Made by a program: the position numbers and the translations under genes. From positions 434,001-498,000 of the forward strand of contig NZ_SNWM01000002.1 of the NCBI RefSeq assembly GCF_004362245.1: a stretch of DNA of 64,000 nucleotides, read 5' to 3'. This DNA comes from Pedobacter duraquae (GTDB lineage: Bacteria; Bacteroidota; Bacteroidia; Sphingobacteriales; Sphingobacteriaceae). Within the stretch, counting starts at the first letter, position 1, and each line of letters opens with the position of its first letter. The notes beneath the pieces were generated by a model. That model saw nothing but the letters and a program-made list of their open reading frames with translations, was not told the origin of the DNA and searched no databases. This document shows positions 17,042-26,112 of this stretch, piece by piece.

Positions 17042-18724
17042 TTAATTTCCTGTTTTTTCTCTTATCTTCTTAAATTCTGATCCTGTTTTCCATTGCGGGA
17101 ATAATGTTTCCTGACTCATCTGGTAACCCATATCAAACAGTAGTCGAACATCCTCAACCATCCCGCCCATGTCCCATGTTTTAGGATCAAAATTATCTTG
17201 TGGAGAGTGATATCTGGTTTTAATATAATCGTCAGCTTGCTTCATACCGTATGCCTTTCCGTACTGAATATTGTCAACACCGGACCCTGAGAAAAATGAA
17301 GGGATTCCAACTTTAGCAAAGTTAAAATGGTCAGATCTGTAGTACAATCCTGAAGAAGGTACAGGATCTGGTACAATAACTCTGCCCTGTTTTGCGGCTG
17401 ATGCTTTTGCATAGTCTTCCAAATCTGACTGCCCATATCCATAAACAACAATATCTTTAGTTTTACCTGCCAATCCCATCATATCCATATTGATATCTGC
17501 AACAGATTTTTCCACAGAAAACACAGGATGGCTTGCATAGTATTCAGAGCCAAGCAGGCCCTGCTCCTCACCCGTAAAGGAAATGAAGAGTATTGATCTT
17601 TCTGGCGGTATTGGCGATTGCTTAAAAGCCGCAGCGATCTCCAACAGTGCTGCAACACCCGTGGCATTGTCAACGGCACCGTGGTATACGGAATCTCCTT
17701 TTACAATTTCACCAACACCAAAATGATCCCAATGTGCAGAATAGATCAGCGCTTCATCCGGTCTTTTAACACCCGGAATAACCGCCAAAACATTATTTGA
17801 CACCGATCTTTTAATTGTCGTATTTATAGTGAGCGATGTAGTCAGGCCTAAATCTACTGGCTTAAACCCACGCTTTGTCGCCATAGACAATAGGTTCTCA
17901 TTCTTTCCGGCCAATTTCAACATCTGTTTAGCAATATCCATGCTGATCCAGCCTTCTACTAGTGCGCGCGACTTGTTCTGGTCTGCCGTCTCCAGCTGAA
18001 GCTTTGATTTCGACCAGCCACTGCGTACCACTGACCATGGATAACCGGCAGGAATATCATCGTGAATGATCAGTATTCCGGCTGCCCCCTGACGTGCCGC
18101 CTCTTCAAACTTATAGGTCCAACGACCATAATACGTCATGTTTTTTCCTTTGAAAAGCGTGGAATCACGAAGCCCTGGATCGTTGATCATTACAACAACG
18201 GTTTTTCCCTTTACATCGAGTCCAGCATAATCGTTCCAGTTATATTCGGGAGCTACAATACCATAACCAGCAAATACTATCGGTGAAGAAGCCAGTCCTA
18301 CTTTTTGCAACACATGTTTTGTGCCAGCAACAAATTCGGTAAGATAGTTTGCTGATACTGTTCCTCCAGCTCCTTTAATAACAAGTTGCCCTTCAGGAAC
18401 AGATTTAATATCGACCATTGGCACCTGTTGAAAAAAGCTGTCCCCGTTGCCAGGTTTTAATCCTAGCTTTTCAAATTCTGTTTTAAGGTAGTTTATTGAT
18501 TTGACCTCGCCAATGGTAAAAGGCTTGCGCCCTTTAAATTCATCGGATGCCAAAACAGTGATGTGTTTTGCGAAGCTAGTTTCGTTGATAGTCTTCACAG
18601 CGATGGAATCTGGCACAAATTGTTGATTCTGCGCTTGTACAGCAGCATACTGAAATAAAAAAAAAAATAATACTATCGCAGAACTATGCTGCTTCAAAAT
18701 TTTCTTTAGGCGACTATTTACCAT
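17042..18724 (-). CDS. Secreted M28-family zinc aminopeptidase with PA domain
   Basis: 560 residues from the ATG at 18724. The frame open to 18856 overlaps the upstream gene, and the signal peptide (KQHSSAIVLFFFLFQYAAVQAQ) follows this ATG closely. Order: N-terminal helix region, protease-associated (PA) insert around 130-300 (GYGIVAPEYNWNDYAGLDVKGKTVVVM), then the M28 catalytic part. Zinc-ligand motifs: SAHWDHFG (His, Asp), DNATGVAALLEIA (bridging Asp), FTGEEQGLLGSEYY (Glu pair), DINMDMMG and YRSDHFNFAKVGIPS (His). It is a periplasmic or exported aminopeptidase. It is the third gene of the operon DUF2147, YCF48-like, M28, lipoprotein. Confidence 0.9.
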   Translation of the reverse strand: MVNSRLKKILKQHSSAIVLFFFLFQYAAVQAQNQQFVPDSIAVKTINETSFAKHITVLASDEFKGRKPFTIGEVKSINYLKTEFEKLGLKPGNGDSFFQQVPMVDIKSVPEGQLVIKGAGGTVSANYLTEFVAGTKHVLQKVGLASSPIVFAGYGIVAPEYNWNDYAGLDVKGKTVVVMINDPGLRDSTLFKGKNMTYYGRWTYKFEEAARQGAAGILIIHDDIPAGYPWSVVRSGWSKSKLQLETADQNKSRALVEGWISMDIAKQMLKLAGKNENLLSMATKRGFKPVDLGLTTSLTINTTIKRSVSNNVLAVIPGVKRPDEALIYSAHWDHFGVGEIVKGDSVYHGAVDNATGVAALLEIAAAFKQSPIPPERSILFISFTGEEQGLLGSEYYASHPVFSVEKSVADINMDMMGLAGKTKDIVVYGYGQSDLEDYAKASAAKQGRVIVPDPVPSSGLYYRSDHFNFAKVGIPSFFSGSGVDNIQYGKAYGMKQADDYIKTRYHSPQDNFDPKTWDMGGMVEDVRLLFDMGYQMSQETLFPQWKTGSEFKKIREKTGN

Positions 18725-18812
18725 GGCTTTTATAAACTCAGCCTCTAAGATAAGGGAATCCAGAATAAAATGAAGTCTTGTTTTGGTAATCTTACGACCG
18801 GAAACCGGGCAA

Positions 18813-19826
18813 TTATTGAACGCTAAGCTGATAGATTTGTCCTTTGCTGCCTGCAAGAAGCACCAAATTACCTTTCTTTGCTTTTTTTATCGCATTAAAT
18901 TTGAGATCAGAAAGTCTATTCCAAGTTAAGCCTCCATCAATCGAATAATCTGTTCCGGAAGTACCTGTTGCGTAGCAGTGCTTAGCATCCAGGTAACTAA
19001 CCCCTGAACGGTAACCGTACACAGAAACATCCGGTCTGAACCATGTTTTCCCGCCATTAGTTGTAAGCTGGGCATTATTAAAACTTTCTTTATCCTTTAG
19101 ATAATCTCCGCCTACCACAATTCCATGTTTCTCGTCAAAAAAATCAATGGAAAAAGGACCGGTACTGCTTTGTCCCTGAATAATGGGACATGGAAATACT
19201 TTCCATGTTTTCCCGTAGTTGGGAGAATAATAAATATTTGACACTACACCGCCACTGGCGATCCAGACTTTACCTTTACCCTTTGCCTGAATTGTTGTTC
19301 CGCTAGCAGCAAAACCAGCCTCGCCAATTTTAACTTCTGCGGTCAGGTTTGCCGAGATGTCCGTCCAGCTATGGCCTCCGTCAGTAGTTTTTAGGATCAT
19401 CAGCTTATTCTTAACCGGATCACCAAAAATTATCCCATTATTAACATCCCAAAAATCCATACCATCTAGAAACGCCAGAGAATCGGTATTTAAATACGTT
19501 TGTTGCCATGATTTTCCGCCATCTGCCGTTAGCAGCACATGGGCGGGAAATCCGGCATTGATGATCACTGCGTTTTGATCATCAAAAGCTTCTATATCTC
19601 TGAAATCCAGCTTCTCATATCCTTCAGGTTTTATCCATTGCCAATCTTTACCTCCATTCAACGTCTTGCCCACAAAGCCATTACTCCCGCTTACCCAAGC
19701 TATTTGATCAGACACGACAGAGATCCCCCGTATGCTGGTATTCGTTCCTGATGTTAATGGTTTTAAAACTTCCTTCTGCGCAAAAAGTATACATGGAAGG
19801 CAAAGAAGTGCAAAGAATAATTTCAT
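18813..19826 (-). CDS. Secreted YCF48/BNR-repeat beta-propeller protein
   Basis: 337 residues. Signal peptide MKLFFALLCLPCILFAQ. Repeated blades carry the BNR-type Asp-box S/T-x-D-G-G-x-x-W: NGGKDWQW, DGGKSWQQ, DGGHSWTD, NYGKTWKV, NGGKTWFR and DGGLTWNR, six copies, consistent with a propeller of the YCF48/sialidase-like class. The glycosidase catalytic residues of sialidases are not evident, so a binding or assembly role is more likely. Its ATG directly abuts the stop of the DUF2147 gene. Product is exported. Confidence 0.8.
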   Translation of the reverse strand: MKLFFALLCLPCILFAQKEVLKPLTSGTNTSIRGISVVSDQIAWVSGSNGFVGKTLNGGKDWQWIKPEGYEKLDFRDIEAFDDQNAVIINAGFPAHVLLTADGGKSWQQTYLNTDSLAFLDGMDFWDVNNGIIFGDPVKNKLMILKTTDGGHSWTDISANLTAEVKIGEAGFAASGTTIQAKGKGKVWIASGGVVSNIYYSPNYGKTWKVFPCPIIQGQSSTGPFSIDFFDEKHGIVVGGDYLKDKESFNNAQLTTNGGKTWFRPDVSVYGYRSGVSYLDAKHCYATGTSGTDYSIDGGLTWNRLSDLKFNAIKKAKKGNLVLLAGSKGQIYQLSVQ

Positions 19827-20258
19827 CTATTTTACTTTTTTCCAGACATCTGTTCTACCAATCAGCGAAATACCGATATAGCCACGAATATTCAGATCGC
19901 CATTTGACTTTATCGTCATATTACAGCTATATGTTTTACCTGATTTAGGATCATAGATCTTTCCATCAGTCCACTTGCCATCTTCGTAAACAAAATCTCT
20001 CAAAATCTCAAGACCAAGGATGGGTCTTGAACGCAGATTTTCTACTGGATTTTTAACATCTGTTTTAGTGGCACCGGTCTCATCTTTTGGCGCTTTGAGC
20101 CAAACTATCTTACCGTAGTACTTCTCTCCCTTTTTTGTGATATCCACATGAGCTTCGCCAGTAGAATTTACCCATTTACCCACCACAGCATCTTTACCCT
20201 GTGCAAAACCTGTGAACGAAATTGCTGAAACCAGCAGGAATAGCGCGATATATTTCAT
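19827..20258 (-). CDS. Secreted DUF2147 family protein
   Basis: 143 residues. Signal peptide MKYIALFLLVSAISFTGFAQ. The mature part is typical of DUF2147: VVGKWVNSTGEAHVDITKKGEKYYGKIVWLK, NPVENLRSRPILGLEIL, GKWTDGKIYDPKSGKTYSCNM and LNIRGYIGISLIGRTDVW. Function unknown; the fold is a small lipocalin-like barrel. First gene of the four-gene operon that ends at 16222; its upstream terminator closes the neighbouring SusCD operon. Confidence 0.85.
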   Translation of the reverse strand: MKYIALFLLVSAISFTGFAQGKDAVVGKWVNSTGEAHVDITKKGEKYYGKIVWLKAPKDETGATKTDVKNPVENLRSRPILGLEILRDFVYEDGKWTDGKIYDPKSGKTYSCNMTIKSNGDLNIRGYIGISLIGRTDVWKKVK

Positions 20259-20332
20259 AGTATTTTATATTTAGTTAGGCTAAAATAACGATTGGCCCCC
20301 ACATTACGAAGGTTGTGAAATATTTATACATC

Positions 20333-20378
20333 AAAAAGACTAACCAATTCACCATAAATGGTAACGCGGTTAGTCTTT
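20333..20378 (-). terminator. Terminator of the LacI-linked SusCD operon
   Basis: AAAGACTAACC (20335-20345) pairs perfectly with GGTTAGTCTTT (20368-20378), 11 bp, and the loop holds an inner CACCAT/ATGGT pairing. Read leftward it ends in TCTTTTTG. It lies 20 bases beyond the stop of the surface lipoprotein gene. Confidence 0.75.
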
Positions 20379-20398
20379 ATTCAAAATTAGGTGTGAAG

Positions 20399-20911
20399 TT
20401 ATTTAACTTCTAAAAAACGAATGTAGGACTGTGAAAATGTACCTACCGTGTAATTGGACGATACGTTTTTAACGAGGTCGATTTCAATTTTACGCGTTCC
20501 TGCAACACTACTGTTCAATACCTTAAGATAAATAGTATCGATCTTTGCTTGTGCTTTAGGGAACACGAGTGCGTAATTTCCATCGGTTGCCTTAATTGAA
20601 TTACCATTTTTATCTACCACGTCAAAGTCCTGACCCAGTACCGCAGCGTTAGTAATTCCTGTTGTAACCAATTTATAGTATGCCGAGGCATCATAATCGC
20701 GTACATAGGCAGAATTGAACTGTACAGGAAATTTAACAAGTTTTGTTTGTGTACGCAGTACAGATTCAGTACCAGTGTTATTCCATGGCAGGTACCCTGC
20801 GTAATAGTAATTTTCGAATTCAGGTGTGCCGGCAGGGTAGTCGCGTTTTTCGCATGAAGCGAAACCTATCGTGATCAATGCAAGCAGTACTGTATATATT
20901 GTCGTTTTCAT
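20399..20911 (-). CDS. SusE-like surface lipoprotein of a SusCD locus
   Basis: 170 residues. Lipoprotein signal MKTTIYTVLLALITIGFASC (lipobox FASC). The mature part is one beta-sandwich of about 145 residues (FPVQFNSAYVRDYDASAYYKLV, TIYLKVLNSSVAGTRKIEIDLVKN), reminiscent of DUF1735/DUF4843-type proteins found with SusD. It follows susD by 14 bases and is the last gene before a terminator. A surface glycan- or ligand-binding role is inferred from position only. Confidence 0.6.
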   Translation of the reverse strand: MKTTIYTVLLALITIGFASCEKRDYPAGTPEFENYYYAGYLPWNNTGTESVLRTQTKLVKFPVQFNSAYVRDYDASAYYKLVTTGITNAAVLGQDFDVVDKNGNSIKATDGNYALVFPKAQAKIDTIYLKVLNSSVAGTRKIEIDLVKNVSSNYTVGTFSQSYIRFLEVK

Positions 20912-20925
20912 ATTGTTCAGTTTAA

Positions 20926-22593
20926 TTAGTTCCAGTTTGGATTTTGTTTCACATTGCCACCGCTTAAAGAGATTTCTTGCAACGGAACAGGGTACAAATA
21001 ATCCTTGCTAGCAGTAAAAGTTCGTTTAGTAGCATCCTCTACAACAAGTACTCCGTCACTATTAAGAAGTAGCGAAGAGGCATTGGTCCCTACCCATTCG
21101 GTAGCGTTAAACTTAGCACCAAGTAAAGTTTTCGGCAGCACAGTTTCTGCTATTTTCCAACGCAACAAATCGGTATATCTGAAGCCTTCTAAAGAAAGTT
21201 CTACCGTGCGTTCGCGTCTGATTTCTTCTCTCATACTTAAGTTATTGGCAGTTACGAATGCATTAGTCAATTTCACTGTCATGCCTGCTCTTGTCCTGAT
21301 AACATTAATCGTTGCATTTAAATCAGCATCAGAGATTGCATTGTTCAGCTCAAACTTCGCTTCAGCCAGAATCAATAAGACTTCGGCATAACGGATCAAA
21401 GGTTTATGTACATTGGCTCCGTTGTTTAACGTCCAGTCGGCCGCATTAAATCCTTTTTTTCCTGCGTAGGCAGATCTCGAACCTAAAGAAGTTCCGGGAA
21501 CCCATGGACGCTGATAAGACTGTTCACCAGCTCTGAACACAAGCGTAGTAATTCTGGGATCACGGTTATCTAATATTGTATTGTAACTTGCTTCGTCCTT
21601 TTCATTTACAAACAAAGGAGATTTTGTAGCTGACGGTGTATTGTCAGTATTGAAAGCCGGTAATCCGTCTCTATATAAAAACATACGAATCAAATTACGT
21701 GTTGGTGCAATTCTACCATTCTCAAGATCTCTTGATGTATTATGTGTCAAACCTAAAGCAGCGGTATTTCCGTATAACTTAACAAAAATATTTTCTGTGT
21801 TAGTTGGCCCTTCACCATCGTGAGTAAACATACCTTGATAATTGGCAAACAAAGTATGACCTTGTCCCATTACCAAAGTCGCTGCATCAATTGCAACCTG
21901 TAGGTGTGCTGCTGACCCAGATTCTCCAAAGAACTTCTGTCTTGTTCCTTCCTGCAAAGCAACTCTGGCTTTCAAGGCCCATGCTGCGCTTTTTGTAACT
22001 CTACCATACTGCAAAGCTGGTAACGTTGCACGTGTTGGCAGCCATGTAGCGGCGTAGTCTAGATCATCATAGATTGCCTGAATAACTTTGGCACGCTCAG
22101 TACGCGGTGCAGTTAATTCAGGAGCATCAGTAGCCAATGTTTTTAAAATCAACGGCACATCTCCGTATTTTTCTACGAGGGCAGCATAATTGTAGGCTCT
22201 AAAAAAACGTGCCTCCGCAAAGTAGCGGTTCTTAACGGCATCGGTAACCTGTGCCTTGACACCTTTTTCCAGAATATTATTTGCAGTAAAGATGTTTTTA
22301 TATGGATTAGACCAATCATCGCTGGTACCGGGTACCCCCCTATTACCGTTACTAACCTGATTCAGGCCACTTTGATTAACGTTATCGTCTCCTCTATTGT
22401 CTATACTAAAACCAACCAATTGCTCGTATAACCTGTTTGCAGCATTCTGCAAATCTGTTTCTGTGTTCCAGAAATTTGCGTCAGATAGGGTTGTTTCTGG
22501 TAACCTGTCGAGCTTTTTGCAACTGCTGATCATCAGCGATGAAACCAGCATTAAGGCGATTAATATTTTATATGTTCTCATAGCAATTTTCAT
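20926..22593 (-). CDS. SusD/RagB-family outer-membrane substrate-binding lipoprotein
   Basis: 555 residues. Signal MRTYKILIALMLVSSLMISSC (the ATG at 22581 is an alternative start), lipobox ISSC. The N-terminal SusD-like part shows LPETTLSDANFWNTETDL and AANRLYEQLVGF. TPR-like helices follow (YFAEARFFRAYNYAALVEKYGDVPLI). The C-terminal SusD part shows RYAEVLLILAEAKFELN, INVIRTRAG, REEIRRERTVELSLEGFRYTDLLRW and YLYPVPLQEI. It works as a lid on the SusC partner, encoded immediately upstream with a gap of two bases. The ligand is unknown because no glycosidase gene is linked. Confidence 0.95.
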   Translation of the reverse strand: MKIAMRTYKILIALMLVSSLMISSCKKLDRLPETTLSDANFWNTETDLQNAANRLYEQLVGFSIDNRGDDNVNQSGLNQVSNGNRGVPGTSDDWSNPYKNIFTANNILEKGVKAQVTDAVKNRYFAEARFFRAYNYAALVEKYGDVPLILKTLATDAPELTAPRTERAKVIQAIYDDLDYAATWLPTRATLPALQYGRVTKSAAWALKARVALQEGTRQKFFGESGSAAHLQVAIDAATLVMGQGHTLFANYQGMFTHDGEGPTNTENIFVKLYGNTAALGLTHNTSRDLENGRIAPTRNLIRMFLYRDGLPAFNTDNTPSATKSPLFVNEKDEASYNTILDNRDPRITTLVFRAGEQSYQRPWVPGTSLGSRSAYAGKKGFNAADWTLNNGANVHKPLIRYAEVLLILAEAKFELNNAISDADLNATINVIRTRAGMTVKLTNAFVTANNLSMREEIRRERTVELSLEGFRYTDLLRWKIAETVLPKTLLGAKFNATEWVGTNASSLLLNSDGVLVVEDATKRTFTASKDYLYPVPLQEISLSGGNVKQNPNWN

Positions 22594-22595
22594 AA

Positions 22596-25500
22596 TTATA
22601 GCGTAACATTTAAACCGAATGATACAGAGCGGTAGAATGGATAAGTACTTGCACTAACGTTATTCCCAACCTCTGGGTCAAATACGCTGAGTACTTTGGT
22701 ACTTTCAAAAAGATCCTGTCCGGAAAAGTAAACTCTCAGATTCTGGAATACTTTTTTATTTGTTTTAAAGTTATAACCAACAGTTACATTTTTCATGCGC
22801 AGGTAGCTACCATTCTGAACCCACTTATCAGAAGGCCTGAAGTTATGTGCACTTGTCTGATACATTCTCGGGAAAAAAGCATTCGGGTTATCCGGAGTCC
22901 AGTGATCCATATGGATTGTCCATGGCATGTTTGCTGTTCCTAAAATTGGAGACAATGTGTTTTCTTCGATCAAGAATGACCGTTTCGCTACACCCTGAAA
23001 GAATACTGAAAAGTCAAATCCTTTCCATGATCCGCCAAGGTCAAAACCATATGTATACCTCGCGTTCGTTGTGCCCAGATTTACCAGATCTCCCGGCTTA
23101 GCAGGTGTACCTCCACCGGCATCGATAATACCATTTCCATCCAAATCAAGGTATTTCACATCACCGGGGCCAGGATTAGCAAAGAAGGGGTATTTTACTT
23201 TTGCTTTGTAAGCGTCCGCTTCTGCCTGAGTTTGGAAGTATCCGTCTGTTTTATAACCCCACACAGTATTTAATGGAAAACCCTCCATCAGTTCAACAAG
23301 TCCACCCGCACCGATTGAGTTTTTACCATTATATTTAACGAGCTTATTCTGGTTATCGGACACATTGAATCCAAAATGGTAATCTCCATTTTTAAATGTA
23401 TCTCTCCACCTTACTTCAAGCTCCGTTCCCCAACTCTTCAACTCACCAACGTTACTACTACCTACAGAAACACCGATTATGCTTGGTAAATTAAGTGTCG
23501 CCAGCATGTTCTTATTAAACTTGGTATAATATTCTGCAGTAAGTGTTAACCTGTTCTTAAAGAACCCTGCATCAATAGCGATATTGCTGACTTCAACAGT
23601 TTCCCAGGTTTTATTGGCAGATGGTAATGAATTTTGAAAAAGATATTGTGATTTAACGCCGTTGAAAACCAAGTTAGGTGTGGTTGAGTTATTTGGCTGA
23701 GTTAGACCACTGGTAATTTGCGGGATATAGTCATAGAGCCCAAGAACAGCACCATTACCAACTTGCCCCCATGATCCACGAAGTTTAAGATTGGTTATAA
23801 AGCGTACTTTATCTTTAAAAAATGGCTCTTCACTTACTCTCCATCCGGCAGAAAATGCAGGAAACACCTGGAACCTATTTTCCGGAGCTAAGCGTGAACT
23901 TCCATCATAGCGTACCGTAGCCTCGAATAGATACCGTTCATCATAGTTATAGTTAAATCTTCCGAATACCGAGCCAAAAGCCCATGTTTCTACCAGATCA
24001 CTATTTGTCTTTGTTAAGGGATCGCCAAAGTTAAGACTGAAGAAGTCATTGGTCACCATTGTTGATGCACCGGCAGAGATCTGGTCTTTACGGTACTGCT
24101 CGTAGGAACCTCCACCCAGCAATTTGAAATTATGTTTATCAACGCTCAGATCATAGGTGAACTGACCTGTCAGGTTATCACGGTAACCCTTGTTTTTAGT
24201 TAACGCTATTGAGTTTGGTGTATTTAAAGAAAATCTGACAGTATTGGTTGTACGACCGTACCAGTTCAATGTCCGGGCATCAACTTCAGAATTATAATTA
24301 TCCTGCATTCTCGACGCTGTAAAATCCAGGGAAAGACCTTTCACAAAGTTCTTTACATTTAAGCTTGCCTTACCTGTAAATGTTTCATAAGTTGAAAGAT
24401 TAGTTCCTGCATTTTTTTGGATATCGATAGGATTCAATTGTAAATCACCATTGTAAGGCTGACCGGTTATATCTTCCGCGGGAGTATACAATGCTTGTCT
24501 TGTCCGAACGCGGTACAGCAGATCAATAATATTACCAGTACTATAGGAGTTCTGGTTAACAGCATTGTTAATATAACCTGCTGTTACATTAAGGGTCATG
24601 TACTTATTTAGTTCTGTATTTACAGAAAGTCTGAGGTTAGTTCTGTTGTTATCATCTGGTCCGTAACGCAACACACCCCGACGCTGATAATAGCCTGCAG
24701 ATAACAAGTAGTTCAATTCCTGTTTACCCCCGCCTACTGATAGAGAATAATTCTGAGCGGGATTTACTTTGTTCATACCTTCTTTGATCCAGTTTGTATT
24801 GTCAAAATACTCCCAGCGGTCTGCGGTAAGGTTTGGACGGTAGTCAAAGTTGGGGTTTTTCAACCATTCAATTTGTTCCGGTGTAAATTCTCTGGCACCT
24901 GTTGCGTTAAAGCGAGCCTCATCAATTAGCGCTTGCTCATCCCATGAGTTTAAGCGTTCAGGCTGCCTCGCCGTAATATTCAGACTATAATTACTTGTAA
25001 AGTTAATCCTGGTTTTACCACTTGTTGATTTTTTAGTTGTTACCAACACTACACCACCAGCAGCACGTGCTCCATAGATAGATGCTGCTGCTGCATCTTT
25101 CAGCACAGAAATACTTTCTACGTCGTCTGCATTAATTAGAGAAAGATCCATCTCTACCCCGTCTACTAAAATTAACGCTTTAGTATCATTAGCAGAAGAG
25201 AAGCCCCTGATTCGAATACCAAAACCTTCATCACCTGGTTTACCGCTGCTGCGTGTAATCGTTACACCCGGTGCTATACCCTGCATGGCAGCCAACGCAT
25301 TAGGCACCGGCTTATTTGCCAGTTGCTCTCCACTGATTACAGATACAGCACCAGTCAGATTTACTTTTTTCTGGGTACCGTAACCAACCACAACGACTTC
25401 ACTAAGTCCTTGTGAGTCCTCTTCTAAAGTCACATTTAATACCGGTTTACCTCCAGCACTTAACTCCTTGGGCAGGAAACCTAAATAAGTAAATACCAAT

Positions 25501-25712
25501 ACCGCATCTTTATCAGACGTTTGAATACTGTATTTACCATCAGTATTCGTAACGGACACATTTTTCGTATCCTTAATTTTAACACTTACGCCAGGCAGCA
25601 CAAGGCCTTTCGCGTCTTTTACTGTTCCGGTAATCATTGTTTGAGCAAAAGCTGTTGCAGAAATACAGCAGCACAACAAGACACCTACAAAATAATTGTA
25701 AAGTTTATCCAT
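22596..25712 (-). CDS. SusC/RagA-family TonB-dependent outer-membrane transporter
   Basis: 1038 residues from the ATG at 25712, which starts the signal peptide (MDKLYNYFVGVLLCCCISATAFAQ); the frame to 25748 adds 12 residues. Order: carboxypeptidase-D-like regulatory domain (about 25-110, ITGTVKDAKGLVLPGVSV), TonB-box region (SEVVVVGYGTQKK), plug (NLTGAVSVISGEQL ... VLKDAAAASIYGARAAGGVVLVTTK) and a 22-strand barrel ending in SFGLNVTL. It imports the substrate bound by the SusD partner. Divergent from a LacI regulator with two palindromes in the shared region. This operon has no linked enzyme, which is unusual for SusCD. Confidence 0.95.
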   Translation of the reverse strand: MDKLYNYFVGVLLCCCISATAFAQTMITGTVKDAKGLVLPGVSVKIKDTKNVSVTNTDGKYSIQTSDKDAVLVFTYLGFLPKELSAGGKPVLNVTLEEDSQGLSEVVVVGYGTQKKVNLTGAVSVISGEQLANKPVPNALAAMQGIAPGVTITRSSGKPGDEGFGIRIRGFSSANDTKALILVDGVEMDLSLINADDVESISVLKDAAAASIYGARAAGGVVLVTTKKSTSGKTRINFTSNYSLNITARQPERLNSWDEQALIDEARFNATGAREFTPEQIEWLKNPNFDYRPNLTADRWEYFDNTNWIKEGMNKVNPAQNYSLSVGGGKQELNYLLSAGYYQRRGVLRYGPDDNNRTNLRLSVNTELNKYMTLNVTAGYINNAVNQNSYSTGNIIDLLYRVRTRQALYTPAEDITGQPYNGDLQLNPIDIQKNAGTNLSTYETFTGKASLNVKNFVKGLSLDFTASRMQDNYNSEVDARTLNWYGRTTNTVRFSLNTPNSIALTKNKGYRDNLTGQFTYDLSVDKHNFKLLGGGSYEQYRKDQISAGASTMVTNDFFSLNFGDPLTKTNSDLVETWAFGSVFGRFNYNYDERYLFEATVRYDGSSRLAPENRFQVFPAFSAGWRVSEEPFFKDKVRFITNLKLRGSWGQVGNGAVLGLYDYIPQITSGLTQPNNSTTPNLVFNGVKSQYLFQNSLPSANKTWETVEVSNIAIDAGFFKNRLTLTAEYYTKFNKNMLATLNLPSIIGVSVGSSNVGELKSWGTELEVRWRDTFKNGDYHFGFNVSDNQNKLVKYNGKNSIGAGGLVELMEGFPLNTVWGYKTDGYFQTQAEADAYKAKVKYPFFANPGPGDVKYLDLDGNGIIDAGGGTPAKPGDLVNLGTTNARYTYGFDLGGSWKGFDFSVFFQGVAKRSFLIEENTLSPILGTANMPWTIHMDHWTPDNPNAFFPRMYQTSAHNFRPSDKWVQNGSYLRMKNVTVGYNFKTNKKVFQNLRVYFSGQDLFESTKVLSVFDPEVGNNVSASTYPFYRSVSFGLNVTL

Positions 25713-25983
25713 AATTGATTTTTGTTTGTTGCACACAAAACCAGACAAAGCATGTCTGTTATGTGCAAATGAGATTGAATTGGATGAAATAAATTAACTG
25801 GTAATAAAACTGAAGATTCCTTAAGATAAGGATTTGACAGATCTTAACAAAAAGGGATAATCGGGGACACGTATGTCCGGGAGACGTGTTGATGAAACAT
25901 TCATTTTATATTTGGTTAGCTGGTTACGGGAATGAAATTAGTAAAATGCAAGTGGCCCAAGCAACAAAATCATGCTTAAAACA

Positions 25984-26004
25984 GGTAAAATAGCCTATTT
26001 TACC
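25984..26004. promoter_or_regulatory. 21-bp inverted repeat, candidate operator
   Basis: GGTAAAATAG (25984-25993), one central C, then CTATTTTACC (25995-26004): a perfect 10-bp inverted repeat with an odd centre. It directly adjoins the second palindrome at 26006-26021, so the two form a tandem pair about 110 bases before the LacI start. Confidence 0.55.
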
Positions 26005-26005
26005 G

Positions 26006-26021
26006 TTTCAAACGTTTGAAA
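26006..26021. promoter_or_regulatory. Perfect 16-bp palindrome, LacI-family operator
   Basis: TTTCAAACGTTTGAAA is perfectly self-complementary with the central CG typical of LacI/GalR-family operators. The TTTG within it (26015-26018) is 22 bases upstream of TATATTCG (26041-26048), one mismatch from TAnnTTTG, so it may overlap the -33 element of the LacI gene and give autoregulation. Confidence 0.75.
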
Positions 26022-26112
26022 TAATTTGCTATATTGAGAATATATTCGATAACAAAGCATTTACAAGGGAAATCCACCTTATTTCCTTATATATGCAGGG
26101 AGAAAAGAGCAG

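Larger units (their letters stand above)
25713..26112. other. 400-bp divergent regulatory region between susC and the LacI gene
   Basis: No open frame of note. It holds two palindromes near the LacI gene (listed separately), an inverted repeat GGACA-N4-TGTCC (about 25865-25878), a 12-mer ATATTTGGTTAG at 25908-25919 that recurs upstream of the other susC (59309-59320), and TATATTTG at 25909-25916, an exact -7 element on the plus strand but with a TTG only 15 bases upstream. I saw no exact TAnnTTTG on the minus strand for susC. Confidence 0.5.

Noticed and set aside
18813..19826. Sialidase
   Set aside because: Asp-boxes are present, but no Arg triad or catalytic Tyr/Glu pattern of sialidases was seen; YCF48-like propeller fits better.
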